A stretch of DNA of 64,000 nt, from contig JAMPXJ010000025.1 of NCBI GenBank assembly GCA_023701205.1, positions 1 through 64,000 on the forward strand, in the 5' to 3' direction. Under the pieces are notes generated by a model that worked only from the letters and a program-made list of their open reading frames with translations, was not told the DNA's origin and did not search any database. Source of the DNA: Oligoflexia bacterium. Lineage in GTDB: Bacteria; Bdellovibrionota; UBA1018. The stretch's first letter is position 1. The number at the start of each line of letters is the position of its first letter. Both the position numbers and the translations under genes were made by a program. Below are positions 33,948-42,505 of the stretch, piece after piece.

Positions 33948-34310
33948 AGAATTCCCCAATGATACGGTTGCGCAATCCAACCTGGCGCGCACCGCTAGAA
34001 CTTAGCGGATTACAATGGCTTGAGTAAGAGAGGTGTAGAGTACATGGCCGGAATTTTCAATAGTTAGCATCTTTTTTTTGAGGGGATGCGATCGCGACCG
34101 GGAAAAAAAACAGCTCAAGCGATCGGCCAAATTCTTCGGTGTCCGTTATCAGGAATTCCTTTGTTTTTTTTTATCCGCGTATTATGGTGTGCTTTGCAAA
34201 GAACAAACTAAGAATAATGATGAAAACGTTGGATTTCTAACGACCTTTGCCGTCTTGCTCTGGGCTCTAGAGCCCAGGATGACTGGCGTTAGTTATCTCG
34301 TTGTTTGAAG
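33948..34310. other. AT-rich intergenic region of 363 bp, no supported gene
   Basis: No convincing gene. For the minus-strand NeuB-like gene there is a -10-like TATCAT (33964-33959). An inverted repeat CCGCTA/TAGCGG is at 33992-33997 and 34003-34008. An 18-bp perfect palindrome, CTGGGCTCTAGAGCCCAG, lies at 34260-34277, 33 bp before the ATG at 34311. A 76-codon open frame at 34078-34308 has no recognisable features. Confidence 0.5.
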
Positions 34311-35555
34311 ATGCACACGAATCCATTCCCAACCAGGCTTTCAAAGGGTGATTTTTTCCCCAGGGCAGAGACGCATCCCTACTATATCGTAGCGCCTTCT
34401 TACGTTCGAACTTCCGCGGGCATTCGTGTGCTCCATACTCTGGGTCATTTACTGAATAGCCGGGGTTATTTCGCTTATATGGCATCGCCGAAGTGCGGAC
34501 CCTATCAGCTCAATCGGCACCTGACTCCCGAGGCAATCCAGTCCCACTTCGATCGGAAATTGACGCCCATCGTGATTTATCCGGAGGTATTGAGCGGAAA
34601 TCCCTACGGTGCGCCTTGCGTAGTCCGGTTCCTTGGGAATTTCCCGGGCTTCCTCGGTGGCGATAAATCTTATCCGGATTCCGAGCTGATTTTCGGATAT
34701 TCGGCGGAATTGTTGGCGGGGCTGGATCAGAGGCATCAGAAGAACGTCCTTTTCCTTCCGGCCTCGGACATCAATGTATTTCACCCGCCGACTCGTCCGG
34801 TTACCAGAAAGGGTGCCTGTTACTACGCAGGCAAGTATAAGTCCGTGCACGGGGGCAAGACGTTCCCGATCACGAACGGAGCCATCGAGATCCGACGGGA
34901 TCCTCCGGGAGTGCAAACTCAGGAGGAGATCGCCGAGATTTTCTGGAGATCCGAAGTCTTTTACTGCTACGAGAATTCCGCCCTGAGCTTGGAAGCGGTT
35001 CTTTGTGGGTGTCCGACGGTATTGTTGCCCAACAAGCATTTCAAGACGATCATCGCCCGTGATGAGGTCGGTCGCTTTGGCATGGCCTGGGGCACTGACC
35101 CGAAGGAAGTTGAGTTTGCCAAGAAAACGGTGGATTTGGCCTATCCGAACTATCTGAAGCTCTTTGACCAATTCGCGACCCAGCTCGACCATTTCATCGA
35201 AGTGACTCAGGATGCCGCAAGAAAGGCGGAATATCGGGAAGTCATCAAGAAGGTCATTCTGCCTTATGAGCCGGTGGAGTATCATCTTCTTCGAGAGGCC
35301 GAGCGGGAGCAGCGGGGCGAAGAATGGGTGGAGCCTCAGCCGAAGGCTGCGGAAGAGACCCCGGAAGAGGCAGCGCCGCCTAAGCCGAAATCCGAATGGG
35401 AAATCGCGTTGCTTGTCGCGAAGCAGGTCGTAACGGAGGTCGGGCTGTCCGGTTTGACTCGCAAGACCTTTAAGGCTTTCCGAGAGGGCGGCCTGAAGAC
35501 CGTTTGGGCGCGGATGATCGCTATTTACCGGCGGATGACCGCTCCGCCCATCTGA
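34311..35555 (+). CDS. Glycosyltransferase-like protein (GT4/GT-B-like), specificity unknown
   Basis: A 414-aa protein from the ATG at 34311. The N-terminal half has PSYVRTSAGIRVLHTLGHLL, typical of GT-B enzymes and of proteins such as WavE/WbuB relatives. The C-terminal half has FYCYENSALSLEAVLCGCPTVLLP, the nucleotide-sugar site of group 1 glycosyltransferases with its conserved Glu. A linker rich in Pro/Glu/Ala (about residues 340-365) leads to a short basic C-terminal tail. It lies among unrelated single-gene units of the locus. The glycosyltransferase assignment is likely, the reaction unknown. Confidence 0.7.
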   Translation: MHTNPFPTRLSKGDFFPRAETHPYYIVAPSYVRTSAGIRVLHTLGHLLNSRGYFAYMASPKCGPYQLNRHLTPEAIQSHFDRKLTPIVIYPEVLSGNPYGAPCVVRFLGNFPGFLGGDKSYPDSELIFGYSAELLAGLDQRHQKNVLFLPASDINVFHPPTRPVTRKGACYYAGKYKSVHGGKTFPITNGAIEIRRDPPGVQTQEEIAEIFWRSEVFYCYENSALSLEAVLCGCPTVLLPNKHFKTIIARDEVGRFGMAWGTDPKEVEFAKKTVDLAYPNYLKLFDQFATQLDHFIEVTQDAARKAEYREVIKKVILPYEPVEYHLLREAEREQRGEEWVEPQPKAAEETPEEAAPPKPKSEWEIALLVAKQVVTEVGLSGLTRKTFKAFREGGLKTVWARMIAIYRRMTAPPI

Positions 35556-35558
35556 ATT

Positions 35559-36599
35559 TCAACGCTGCGTTTGATTCCAGTCGATAGTCCTACGGAGTGC
35601 CTCATGAAGCGGGATCCACTGTTGGAGACCCAGTTGCTCGCGGGCCAGCTTCGTGGAGGGCAGATAGCGATTTCCTCCTCCTGAAGGGCGCTCGGCCGAA
35701 GGGATTTCTTTTCGAACGACGGGGGGGCGCTCGAAGCACTGCGACAGTGTATTTGCCAGTTCTTCGATCGTGACGGACTCCTCTGAACCCACGTTATAGG
35801 CCGTTTGATTCCGGCCACGGGTCAGCACTCCAAGCAGCCATAAGACAAGGTCGGAAGCATAGAGATAGGAACGGATCGGAGTGCCGTCGCCCTTGATCAC
35901 GATTTCCTTGCCCGCCAGGGCATCGCGGATGAAGTTTCCTACGGCGAAGTGCGTGTCCAGAGGCAGGAAGGGGCCGACGAAGGCGAAGCAACGAGCGACC
36001 ACGAGTTCGAATCCGCGGGCGCGGGAGATCAGGGCGGAATAAAGCTCCGCGGCGCGTTTACCTTCGGCGTATGCGTTTGCGGGATTCAAGGGTGAGGGAG
36101 CGCCCGAATAGCCTTCCGAAAGCAAGGGGATCTCGGGCGGCTGGGGACCATAGACCGCTCCTGAGCTCACGAAAAGCACGCGTTTAACGGAGGCTTTTCC
36201 GAAAAACTCCATCACGCGCCGAGTGCCGGAGATGTTGGTCTCGAGCATCTGAAGCGGGTGATCGAGATTCAATGCGGCGCTCGCTTCGACCGCGGCGTGT
36301 ATTCCTAAGTCGAACTTCTTTTCGGGGTAAGGGAAATTGAGCACATCCCCTGGGATAAAGCTCAGGCAAGGCTGGCTGAAAGCAGGGTACTTTTCGAGAA
36401 AGGCGTGTGGATTTCGGGAGAGGGCGGTGATCGAGATTCCGAGGTCGAATCGGCGTTGAGCCTCACATAGCGAGGCGAGCAGCCACTTTCCGAAAAAACC
36501 GGTTCCACCAGTGATGAAAATCGATTTTCCGCGGAGCTTGAGCCAGTCTTCTTTCCCTCTTTGGATGACCTCATCCAGATCTCTTTGCAGTCCCAGCAT
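35559..36599 (-). CDS. NAD-dependent epimerase/dehydratase (extended SDR)
   Basis: A 346-aa extended SDR. A leader of about 25 residues precedes the Rossmann motif FITGGTGFFGKWLL. The catalytic region has VSSGAVYG and the active-site YAEGK, and the substrate end has RSYLYASDLVLWLLGVL and YNVGSEESVTIEELA. It probably acts on a nucleotide-linked hexose as a dehydratase, epimerase or reductase. The stop lies 3 bases from the convergent glycosyltransferase stop; it is divergent from the ThDP-enzyme operon. Confidence 0.82.
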   Translation of the reverse strand: MLGLQRDLDEVIQRGKEDWLKLRGKSIFITGGTGFFGKWLLASLCEAQRRFDLGISITALSRNPHAFLEKYPAFSQPCLSFIPGDVLNFPYPEKKFDLGIHAAVEASAALNLDHPLQMLETNISGTRRVMEFFGKASVKRVLFVSSGAVYGPQPPEIPLLSEGYSGAPSPLNPANAYAEGKRAAELYSALISRARGFELVVARCFAFVGPFLPLDTHFAVGNFIRDALAGKEIVIKGDGTPIRSYLYASDLVLWLLGVLTRGRNQTAYNVGSEESVTIEELANTLSQCFERPPVVRKEIPSAERPSGGGNRYLPSTKLAREQLGLQQWIPLHEALRRTIDWNQTQR

Positions 36600-36727
36600 G
36601 GGGTATCACCATAGCCGTGGACTGGCGGGGAGTTCAAGCAGGAAGGTCGCGCGTTCGCCCGGAAGTGTTGACTTTGGGGTGCGCGAGGCATAGTGAATTG
36701 ATAATTAACGATTATTTGGAGATCAGC

Positions 36728-38548
36728 GTGAAAATTCGTGTCGCGGATTACGTTGCGGGGTTTCTGGCGGAAAAAGGCGTTCAGCATGTCTTCCTGGTGA
36801 CAGGCGGCGGCGCGATGCACCTGAACGATGCCTTCGGCCGGTGCAAAGGAATGGAGTACATTCCCTGTCATCATGAGCAAGCCTGTGCCATGGCGGCCGA
36901 GAGTTATTTCCGGATGTCTGGAAAAGTGGCGGCGGTCAACCTGACCACGGGCCCCGGAGGGACGAATGCCCTTACCGGCGTTTACGGGGCCTACGTCGAT
37001 TCGCTCTCGGTTTTCGTCGTTTCCGGGCAAGTGAAATGGGAGACCATGGCCAGAAGCAATGATCTGGGGCTTCGCCAGCTGGGCGATCAGGAAGTCGACA
37101 TCATCAGCATGGCAAAGCCGGTCACCAAGTACGCTGAGGTGATCGTAGAGCCCGAGAATGTTCGATATCATCTGGAAAAGGCCTGGCATTACTGCACCAC
37201 CGGACGGCCTGGCCCGGTCTGGCTGGACATTCCCATGAATGTCCAAGGCGCCATGGTCGATCCATCGACCTTGAAGGGATACTCCCCGGAAACAGATCAG
37301 GCTTTGCCTGTCACCGCGGTCGGAGGAGAGCTTGCCGCTCTCTGCCGGCAGCTGCTGGATCGGTTGGCGAAAAGCGAGAGACCCGTGGTCATGGCCGGAG
37401 GAGGTATTCGGATCTCGGGCCAGTACAGATCGTTCCTGGAGCTGGTGGAGCGGCTCGGCATTCCCGTCGTGACGGCCTGGAACGCGCATGATCTGATTTG
37501 GGATGCTCATCCCCTGTACTGTGGAAGACCGGGAACGATCGGGGACCGGCCGGGAAATTTCGCGGTTCAGAACTCCGATTTCCTCCTTGTGCTCGGAAAC
37601 CGGCTGAACATTCGTCAGGTCAGCTATAATTGGAGGTCGTTCGCGCGCGCGGCTTATAAGGTGATGGTCGATGTGGATGCGGCGGAGCTGAAGAAGCCGA
37701 CCTTGAATATCGATCTGCCGATCCATGCCTCGCTTCAGGATTTCTTCGCGGTAATGAGAGAAGTCGCTCCGCTGCCGGCGAATCCGAAGCATCGTGAGTA
37801 TCTCGCCTGGTGCAAGGAACGCCAACGGAAGTATCCCGTCGTGCTCCCTCAGTATCGACAGCTCGAGCGGACCGTGAACCCCTACGTGTTCGTGGAGGAG
37901 CTTTTCAAGCAGCTCCCTGAGGGGCAGAAGGTGGTCACGGGGGACGGCACGGCCTGCGTGGCGACGTTTCAGGCCGCGGCTCTCAGAAAGGGGCAGCGTC
38001 TCTACACCAACTCCGGCTGCGCCTCGATGGGATATGATCTCCCGGCGGCGATCGGCGCGTCGACCTCGGCTGGAAAGGAGCGGGTCGTGTGCATTGCGGG
38101 CGACGGCAGCGTCATGATGAATTTGCAGGAGCTGCAGACGATCCAGACCCAGGGGCTTCCGATCAAGATCTTCATCCTGAACAATCAGGGCTATCACTCG
38201 ATCCGGCAGACACAGCAGAACTTCTTCCCGGATAATGTCGTGGGCTGCGGTACCGAGAGCCGCCTTGGATTCCCTGATTTCGGCAAAGTCGCCGAGACCT
38301 TCGGAATGCCGTTCCGTCGGGCTGAAAAACACGCGGATCTGCCGAGAGCGATTTCAGAGACGCTGGCCAGTCCCGGAGCCGCGGTTTGCGAGATCCTGCT
38401 GGATCTTCAGCAGCAGTTCGCTCCCAAGCTTTCCTCCCGCAGATTGCCGGACGGGAAGATGGTGTCTTCGCCCCTCGAGGATCTCGCGCCTTTCCTCGAA
38501 AGGGAGGAGTTCAAGTCCAATATGCTGATTCCTCTCTGGAGCGAGTGA
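36728..38548 (+). CDS. ThDP-dependent enzyme of the acetolactate synthase / YerE-like family
   Basis: A 606-aa protein from a GTG start with GGAGA about 5 nt upstream. The three-domain ThDP fold is complete: catalytic Glu in IPCHHEQACAMAAESY (E50), TTGPGGTNALTGVYGAY, a central domain and the ThDP/Mg motif GDGS (458-461) ending at LNNQGYHSIRQTQ. Acetolactate-synthase relatives in O-antigen loci include YerE, which adds a two-carbon unit from pyruvate to CDP-3,6-dideoxy-4-ketoglucose; the CDP-sugar genes here make that idea attractive. The downstream cyclase and kinase point instead to a cyclitol-related reaction. First gene of a four-gene operon. Confidence 0.85.
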   Translation: MKIRVADYVAGFLAEKGVQHVFLVTGGGAMHLNDAFGRCKGMEYIPCHHEQACAMAAESYFRMSGKVAAVNLTTGPGGTNALTGVYGAYVDSLSVFVVSGQVKWETMARSNDLGLRQLGDQEVDIISMAKPVTKYAEVIVEPENVRYHLEKAWHYCTTGRPGPVWLDIPMNVQGAMVDPSTLKGYSPETDQALPVTAVGGELAALCRQLLDRLAKSERPVVMAGGGIRISGQYRSFLELVERLGIPVVTAWNAHDLIWDAHPLYCGRPGTIGDRPGNFAVQNSDFLLVLGNRLNIRQVSYNWRSFARAAYKVMVDVDAAELKKPTLNIDLPIHASLQDFFAVMREVAPLPANPKHREYLAWCKERQRKYPVVLPQYRQLERTVNPYVFVEELFKQLPEGQKVVTGDGTACVATFQAAALRKGQRLYTNSGCASMGYDLPAAIGASTSAGKERVVCIAGDGSVMMNLQELQTIQTQGLPIKIFILNNQGYHSIRQTQQNFFPDNVVGCGTESRLGFPDFGKVAETFGMPFRRAEKHADLPRAISETLASPGAAVCEILLDLQQQFAPKLSSRRLPDGKMVSSPLEDLAPFLEREEFKSNMLIPLWSE

Positions 38549-38549
38549 G

Positions 38550-39224
38550 ATGCGTCTTTTTCTGACCGGTGGAAACGGGGAAATCGGCGCCGCAATCCGT
38601 CAGAGGTTTCAGCGCGCGGGCTATGAGGTGGTCGCTCCGCGCAGTTCCGAACTGGATCTGGACGATCCGCGGGGAATCTCATCCTATCTCGAAGCGTCAC
38701 CTGGATCGTTCGACGCGTTCGTGCATTGCGCGGGCATCAATCAGCCGAAGCACTTCGAGACGATTCCGCTCGAGGAAATGGAAAGGGTGCTTCGGATCAA
38801 TACGCTGTCGTTCGTAAGGATCGCGCAGCTTCTCTCGGATGGGCTCAAAAAGCGGAAGGGGGGGCATATCGTCGCGATTTCGTCGATCTATGGCTCTTTC
38901 TCCCGGGAGAAGCGGCTGCCCTATTCTATGTCGAAACACGCCCTCAATGCGGCCGTGAAAACGCTGGCCTTGGAGCTTGGCCCGCACGGGATCTACGTGA
39001 ACTCCGTCTCTCCGGGATTCATCGATACGGAGCTGACCAGGAGGAATAATGACGCCGCGACGATCGAGGGCTTTTCCAAGCGAACGGCATTGAGGCGCCT
39101 GGGAGCGCCCGCGGATATCGCGGAAGTGGCCTTCTTCCTTTGCAGTGATGCCAATCGGTATATCACGGGCCAGGACCTCATCGCTGACGGGGGCTATTCG
39201 GTCGGAGGCTTTCAGAACGCATGA
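38550..39224 (+). CDS. Short-chain dehydrogenase/reductase
   Basis: A 224-aa classical SDR: cofactor motif TGGNGEIG (6-13), catalytic S112, Y125 and K129 in ISSIYGS and YSMSK, and C-terminal ITGQDLIADGGYS, as in FabG-like reductases. It starts 2 bases after the ThDP enzyme's stop and overlaps the next gene by ATGA, so it is co-translated with both. In a YerE-type scheme it would reduce the acetyl branch; in a cyclitol scheme it would reduce or oxidise a ring ketone. Both are inference. Confidence 0.9.
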   Translation: MRLFLTGGNGEIGAAIRQRFQRAGYEVVAPRSSELDLDDPRGISSYLEASPGSFDAFVHCAGINQPKHFETIPLEEMERVLRINTLSFVRIAQLLSDGLKKRKGGHIVAISSIYGSFSREKRLPYSMSKHALNAAVKTLALELGPHGIYVNSVSPGFIDTELTRRNNDAATIEGFSKRTALRRLGAPADIAEVAFFLCSDANRYITGQDLIADGGYSVGGFQNA

Positions 39225-40396
39225 GCAAGAGCGAGGCAAGGTATCGTTTCGAGATCAGCGGTGAGTCCTTCGTGGTGCCTGAAAGCGCATTCGAGTCGGA
39301 GCGCTTCGAGGTGGCCTCGGTCCCGAGAAAGTACGGCGTTCGCTGGGCGCCAGGCGATCCCTTGGCGGAGGTCCAGGCGCTGGTGGATGCGAATCCCCGC
39401 AATGCCGTTCTGATCGATCAAAAGGTTTATGATCTTCACCTCAGGGGCCTGCGGGTCGATCCCGACCGGATTTTCTTCGCGACCGCTACTGAGGAGTTCA
39501 AGTCGCTCAAGAACGGGGTCGTCGCCATCATCGATTGGATGGCCCGACTGGGTTTGACGAAGTCCGATACGCTGATCGTCGTTGGAGGGGGAATCACCCA
39601 GGACGTGGGCGGCTTCGCCTCCTGTCTTTTCAAGCGCGGGATCCCTTGGGTCTTCTTCCCCACGACGCTTCTTTCCATGTGCGATAGCTGCATCGGCGGC
39701 AAGGCGGGAGTCAATCACGGGGAATTCAAGAATCAGCTCGCGCTCTTTTCGGCTCCGCGGGAGGTGGTGATCAACCCGGGGTTCCTCAAGACGCTCTCCC
39801 CGGAGGATATTCGGTCCGGGATGGGAGAAGTGCTCAAGCTTCATGTGACCGGAGGGAGGGATTTCCTCGAGCGCTATCGGTCGTTGATGCACGGGTCGGT
39901 GAGGGGCTTGCCGCAACAGAGCGCGGTTCGGGATCTGCTTTGGGGTGCGCTCCTCGTGAAAAAGGCGGTCATCGAGCGGGATGAGTTCGAGCTGAACCTG
40001 CGCCGCAGCCTGAATTACGGCCATACCGTCGGACATGTGGTGGAGAGCCTTTCGAATTTCGCGATCTCCCATGGCAAGGCGGTCACGATCGGGATGTGGG
40101 TCGCGAACCAGATCGCTGCCGATCGCGGCGTGCTGTCCCCAGAGGAAAACCGGCGACTTCAAGGTGTTTTCAGGGAGGTCCTGGATCCCGCGGCCGTGCT
40201 GCTGCTGAGCGCGATGAAGCCTGAGCAGCTTGGCAAGTCGCTGGCGACTGACAAGAAAAATACCGGCTCCAAGCTCAATTTCGCGATCGTGTCGGAGCTC
40301 GGGAGAATGTCTTTCCTTCCCGTGGAGAACGATCCGACGCTTTGGGATCGGCTCTGTGCCGTATTCGCGGAGATCGCACGGGAATGTTCGGCATAG
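39221..40396 (+). CDS. Sugar-phosphate cyclase superfamily protein (3-dehydroquinate-synthase-like)
   Basis: A 391-aa NAD-dependent cyclase relative: GGGITQDVGG (122-131), PTTLLSMCDSCIGGKAGVNH (148-166), K170/N171, E203 and K206 in GEVLKLH, and NYGHTVGH (265-272) with H284 in HGKAV. Keeping both histidines of GHTxGH fits dehydroquinate synthase or inosose synthase types better than EEVS types, which as I recall alter the second. The usual DE-x-E-x-G-x-R motif reads DEFELNLRR, so it is not a typical AroB. It may form a carbocycle for the glycan. Overlaps the SDR before it and the kinase after it. Confidence 0.82.
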   Translation: MSKSEARYRFEISGESFVVPESAFESERFEVASVPRKYGVRWAPGDPLAEVQALVDANPRNAVLIDQKVYDLHLRGLRVDPDRIFFATATEEFKSLKNGVVAIIDWMARLGLTKSDTLIVVGGGITQDVGGFASCLFKRGIPWVFFPTTLLSMCDSCIGGKAGVNHGEFKNQLALFSAPREVVINPGFLKTLSPEDIRSGMGEVLKLHVTGGRDFLERYRSLMHGSVRGLPQQSAVRDLLWGALLVKKAVIERDEFELNLRRSLNYGHTVGHVVESLSNFAISHGKAVTIGMWVANQIAADRGVLSPEENRRLQGVFREVLDPAAVLLLSAMKPEQLGKSLATDKKNTGSKLNFAIVSELGRMSFLPVENDPTLWDRLCAVFAEIARECSA

Positions 40397-41757
40397 ATTC
40401 CGGGTCGGAAACCGAGGGAATCCTCGCCGTTGACTTCGGGTCCACCTGGATCAAGGGCGCGTGCGTCGCCCGAAACGGGAGGATACTGGAGGAGGTGAGC
40501 CGGCCCGCCATCGAGGGACGCGTCACGGGCGTCGGGGGTTTTGAGCTGGATCCGGCACTGCTTCGCGAGGCTTTCCGGAGAGTCAACGAGGAGCTGCTGG
40601 GGCGGCTGTCGGCTCGGCAGCGTATCCGGGGGATTTTTCTTTCCAGCGAGATGCATGGCGCCTTGCTCGCCGATTCGCGCGGAGAGGCCTTGACTGCCTA
40701 CATGAGCTGGAAGGATGAGCGTTCTCGTGAGCCCGTGGATGGAACGAGCACGATCGACTGGCTCGACTCGAAACTGGGCCGGATGGAATTTCGACGCCTC
40801 ACCGGCATGAGATTGCGGTCGGGCATCGCCCTGGCGAGCGTTGCGCACCTGATGAGAGGCAGGATGCTACCCGCGGGTGCGCGGCGGGTAGCCACCTTGG
40901 GTGATTGGCTCGCGGGAGTTTCGGGAGGCAGCCCGCTCGGTAGCCATCTGTCGTTGCTTGGATCGACGGGATTTGTCGATATCCGCTCGGGGACGATTCC
41001 GGCTGCCATCGGGACCTTCTTAGAGGACTTGCAAGAAGGGGAACTGCTTATCGGGCCGCCCCTCGCTGAAGTCCGGGAAGTAAGCAGGTATCGTTCGGAC
41101 GCCGGGTTGGAGATCCCCATATTCTCCCCGGTCGGGGACATGATCGCCGCAATCGCGGGAGCGGAAGCTGCAGATTCGGGGTCCACCGTCTATTTGAACC
41201 TGGGCACGGGCTCCCAGGTGGTCGCCATCCGCGATCGCTACGCGCCGGAGCTCGATGATCCGGCCTTGGAGATCCGTAATTATCTCGACGGAAAATACCT
41301 GTCGGCCGTGACCCATATCCCGGCGGGCCGCGCACTGAACGTCTATGCGGAAAGGGTACCGGATTTCTGGGGGCTCTTGGGCAGTCTCTCATCCGACGAG
41401 ATCTTGGATGCGAGGGATCTCGAGGTGAATCTGGCGGTTTTCGCCAGCGCGTGGAATTTCAAGGGTGATCCTGTTCCCACCCCTGTGCCGGCCCGGATGT
41501 CCGCCCGCCGTTTTTCCGCGAATCTCCTCAGGTCTTGGGCTGCTCAGTATCTCGATGCGCTCAGGCTCGTGGATCCCGGCGGCAAAGCGCGGAGGATCCA
41601 GCTGAGCGGCGGAATTCCGCAAAAGCTGCCCTCGATTCAAGCCGCATTCGCGGAGCTCACGGTCAGAGAGGTAAGGCCTGCTTCCGCTATCACCGAGACC
41701 CTCTCGGGTCTTGCTCGGATCGGGGCTGGTTATTTCGGCTGGCCGATCAGCGCTTAG
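40384..41757 (+). CDS. FGGY-family carbohydrate kinase
   Basis: A 457-aa kinase of the FGGY group (xylulokinase, gluconokinase and sedoheptulokinase relatives) from the ATG at 40384, which overlaps the cyclase gene by 13 bases. It has DFGSTWIKG (17-25), SSEMHGALLAD, a YMSWKDERS segment like the TWQDQR of ketose kinases, the SPVGDMIAAIAGAE region with the probable catalytic Asp, LNLGTGSQV, and LSGGIPQK. The last features remind me of sedoheptulokinases, but the substrate cannot be fixed by reading. It probably phosphorylates a ketose or cyclitol used with the cyclase. The stop overlaps the convergent wzt-like gene by 11 bases. Confidence 0.8.
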   Translation: MFGIDSGSETEGILAVDFGSTWIKGACVARNGRILEEVSRPAIEGRVTGVGGFELDPALLREAFRRVNEELLGRLSARQRIRGIFLSSEMHGALLADSRGEALTAYMSWKDERSREPVDGTSTIDWLDSKLGRMEFRRLTGMRLRSGIALASVAHLMRGRMLPAGARRVATLGDWLAGVSGGSPLGSHLSLLGSTGFVDIRSGTIPAAIGTFLEDLQEGELLIGPPLAEVREVSRYRSDAGLEIPIFSPVGDMIAAIAGAEAADSGSTVYLNLGTGSQVVAIRDRYAPELDDPALEIRNYLDGKYLSAVTHIPAGRALNVYAERVPDFWGLLGSLSSDEILDARDLEVNLAVFASAWNFKGDPVPTPVPARMSARRFSANLLRSWAAQYLDALRLVDPGGKARRIQLSGGIPQKLPSIQAAFAELTVREVRPASAITETLSGLARIGAGYFGWPISA

Positions 41758-42505
41758 AGCCCGGATTGACCTTGCTCAAATAGGTCGCCGCGCCCTTGTT
41801 CGGCGCGCCGTCGTAGACCTTCTTCTTGTTGTCGATCACGATGCAGCGATTGCAGTGCTTCTTGACCGAGGCGGAGTCATGGGTCACGAGCACGATCGTG
41901 CGGCCTTCCTTGTGGAGGGCATGGATCTTCTTCAGGCACTTCTTCTGAAAGCCGGCGTCGCCGACGGCCAGCACCTCGTCCACCAGGATGATCGGCGCGG
42001 CGAGGTGGGTGGCGATGGAGAAGCCTAAGCGAACGAGCATTCCACTCGAGTAATTCTTTGTAGGCATATGGATGCGTTCGCCGAGCTCCGAGAAATCGAG
42101 GATCTCCGGGAGGGCCTCCTGCGTCGCTTTTCGGCCGAAGCCCAGGATCGCGGCGTTGAGGAAGATGTTCTCGTACCCAGAAAGATCGCCATGGAAACCC
42201 GCGCCGAGCTCGATAAGCGGAGCGATCGGTGCGCGAACGTCGATGCGTCCGGAGGTGGGCGAGTAGATTCCGCAGATGATCTTGAGCATGGTGCTCTTAC
42301 CCGCCCCGTTGCGCCCCATGATGCCCACGAACTCGCCGGGATGGATATCAAAAGACACGTCATCGAGGACGCTCAGCGACTCGCTGCCGCCAAGGCTCAT
42401 CTTGCCCTGAAGCGCCTGGACGAGAAGGGTCTTCATGCTCGTCGGGCGATCGCTCCAGTAGCGGAAGGTCTTGCTGACGTTCTGGACGCTGATGACCGGC
42501 TTCAT
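41747..42505 (-). CDS. wzt: Polysaccharide ABC exporter ATP-binding protein (Wzt/KpsT-like)
   Basis: A 252-aa ATPase starting MKPVISVQNVSKTF; the frame extends upstream only through the permease gene. Walker A is GRNGAGKST (64-72), followed by LIELGAGFHGDLSGYENIFLN, typical of O-antigen and capsule exporters, the signature YSSGMLVRLGF and Walker B IILVDEVLAVGD. It lacks the C-terminal carbohydrate-recognition domain of O9a-type Wzt, so export would not depend on that terminal-modification check. The ATG overlaps the permease stop by one base. Confidence 0.93.
   Translation of the reverse strand: MKPVISVQNVSKTFRYWSDRPTSMKTLLVQALQGKMSLGGSESLSVLDDVSFDIHPGEFVGIMGRNGAGKSTMLKIICGIYSPTSGRIDVRAPIAPLIELGAGFHGDLSGYENIFLNAAILGFGRKATQEALPEILDFSELGERIHMPTKNYSSGMLVRLGFSIATHLAAPIILVDEVLAVGDAGFQKKCLKKIHALHKEGRTIVLVTHDSASVKKHCNRCIVIDNKKKVYDGAPNKGAATYLSKVNPGSKR

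Noticed and set aside
34078..34308. Small gene of 76 codons
   Set aside because: No ribosome-binding site, no recognisable motif, and it crosses the perfect palindrome before the next gene.
36362..38332. 656-codon minus-strand frame over the ThDP enzyme
   Set aside because: Antisense of a gene with clear ThDP motifs and a ribosome-binding site; no recognisable protein features.
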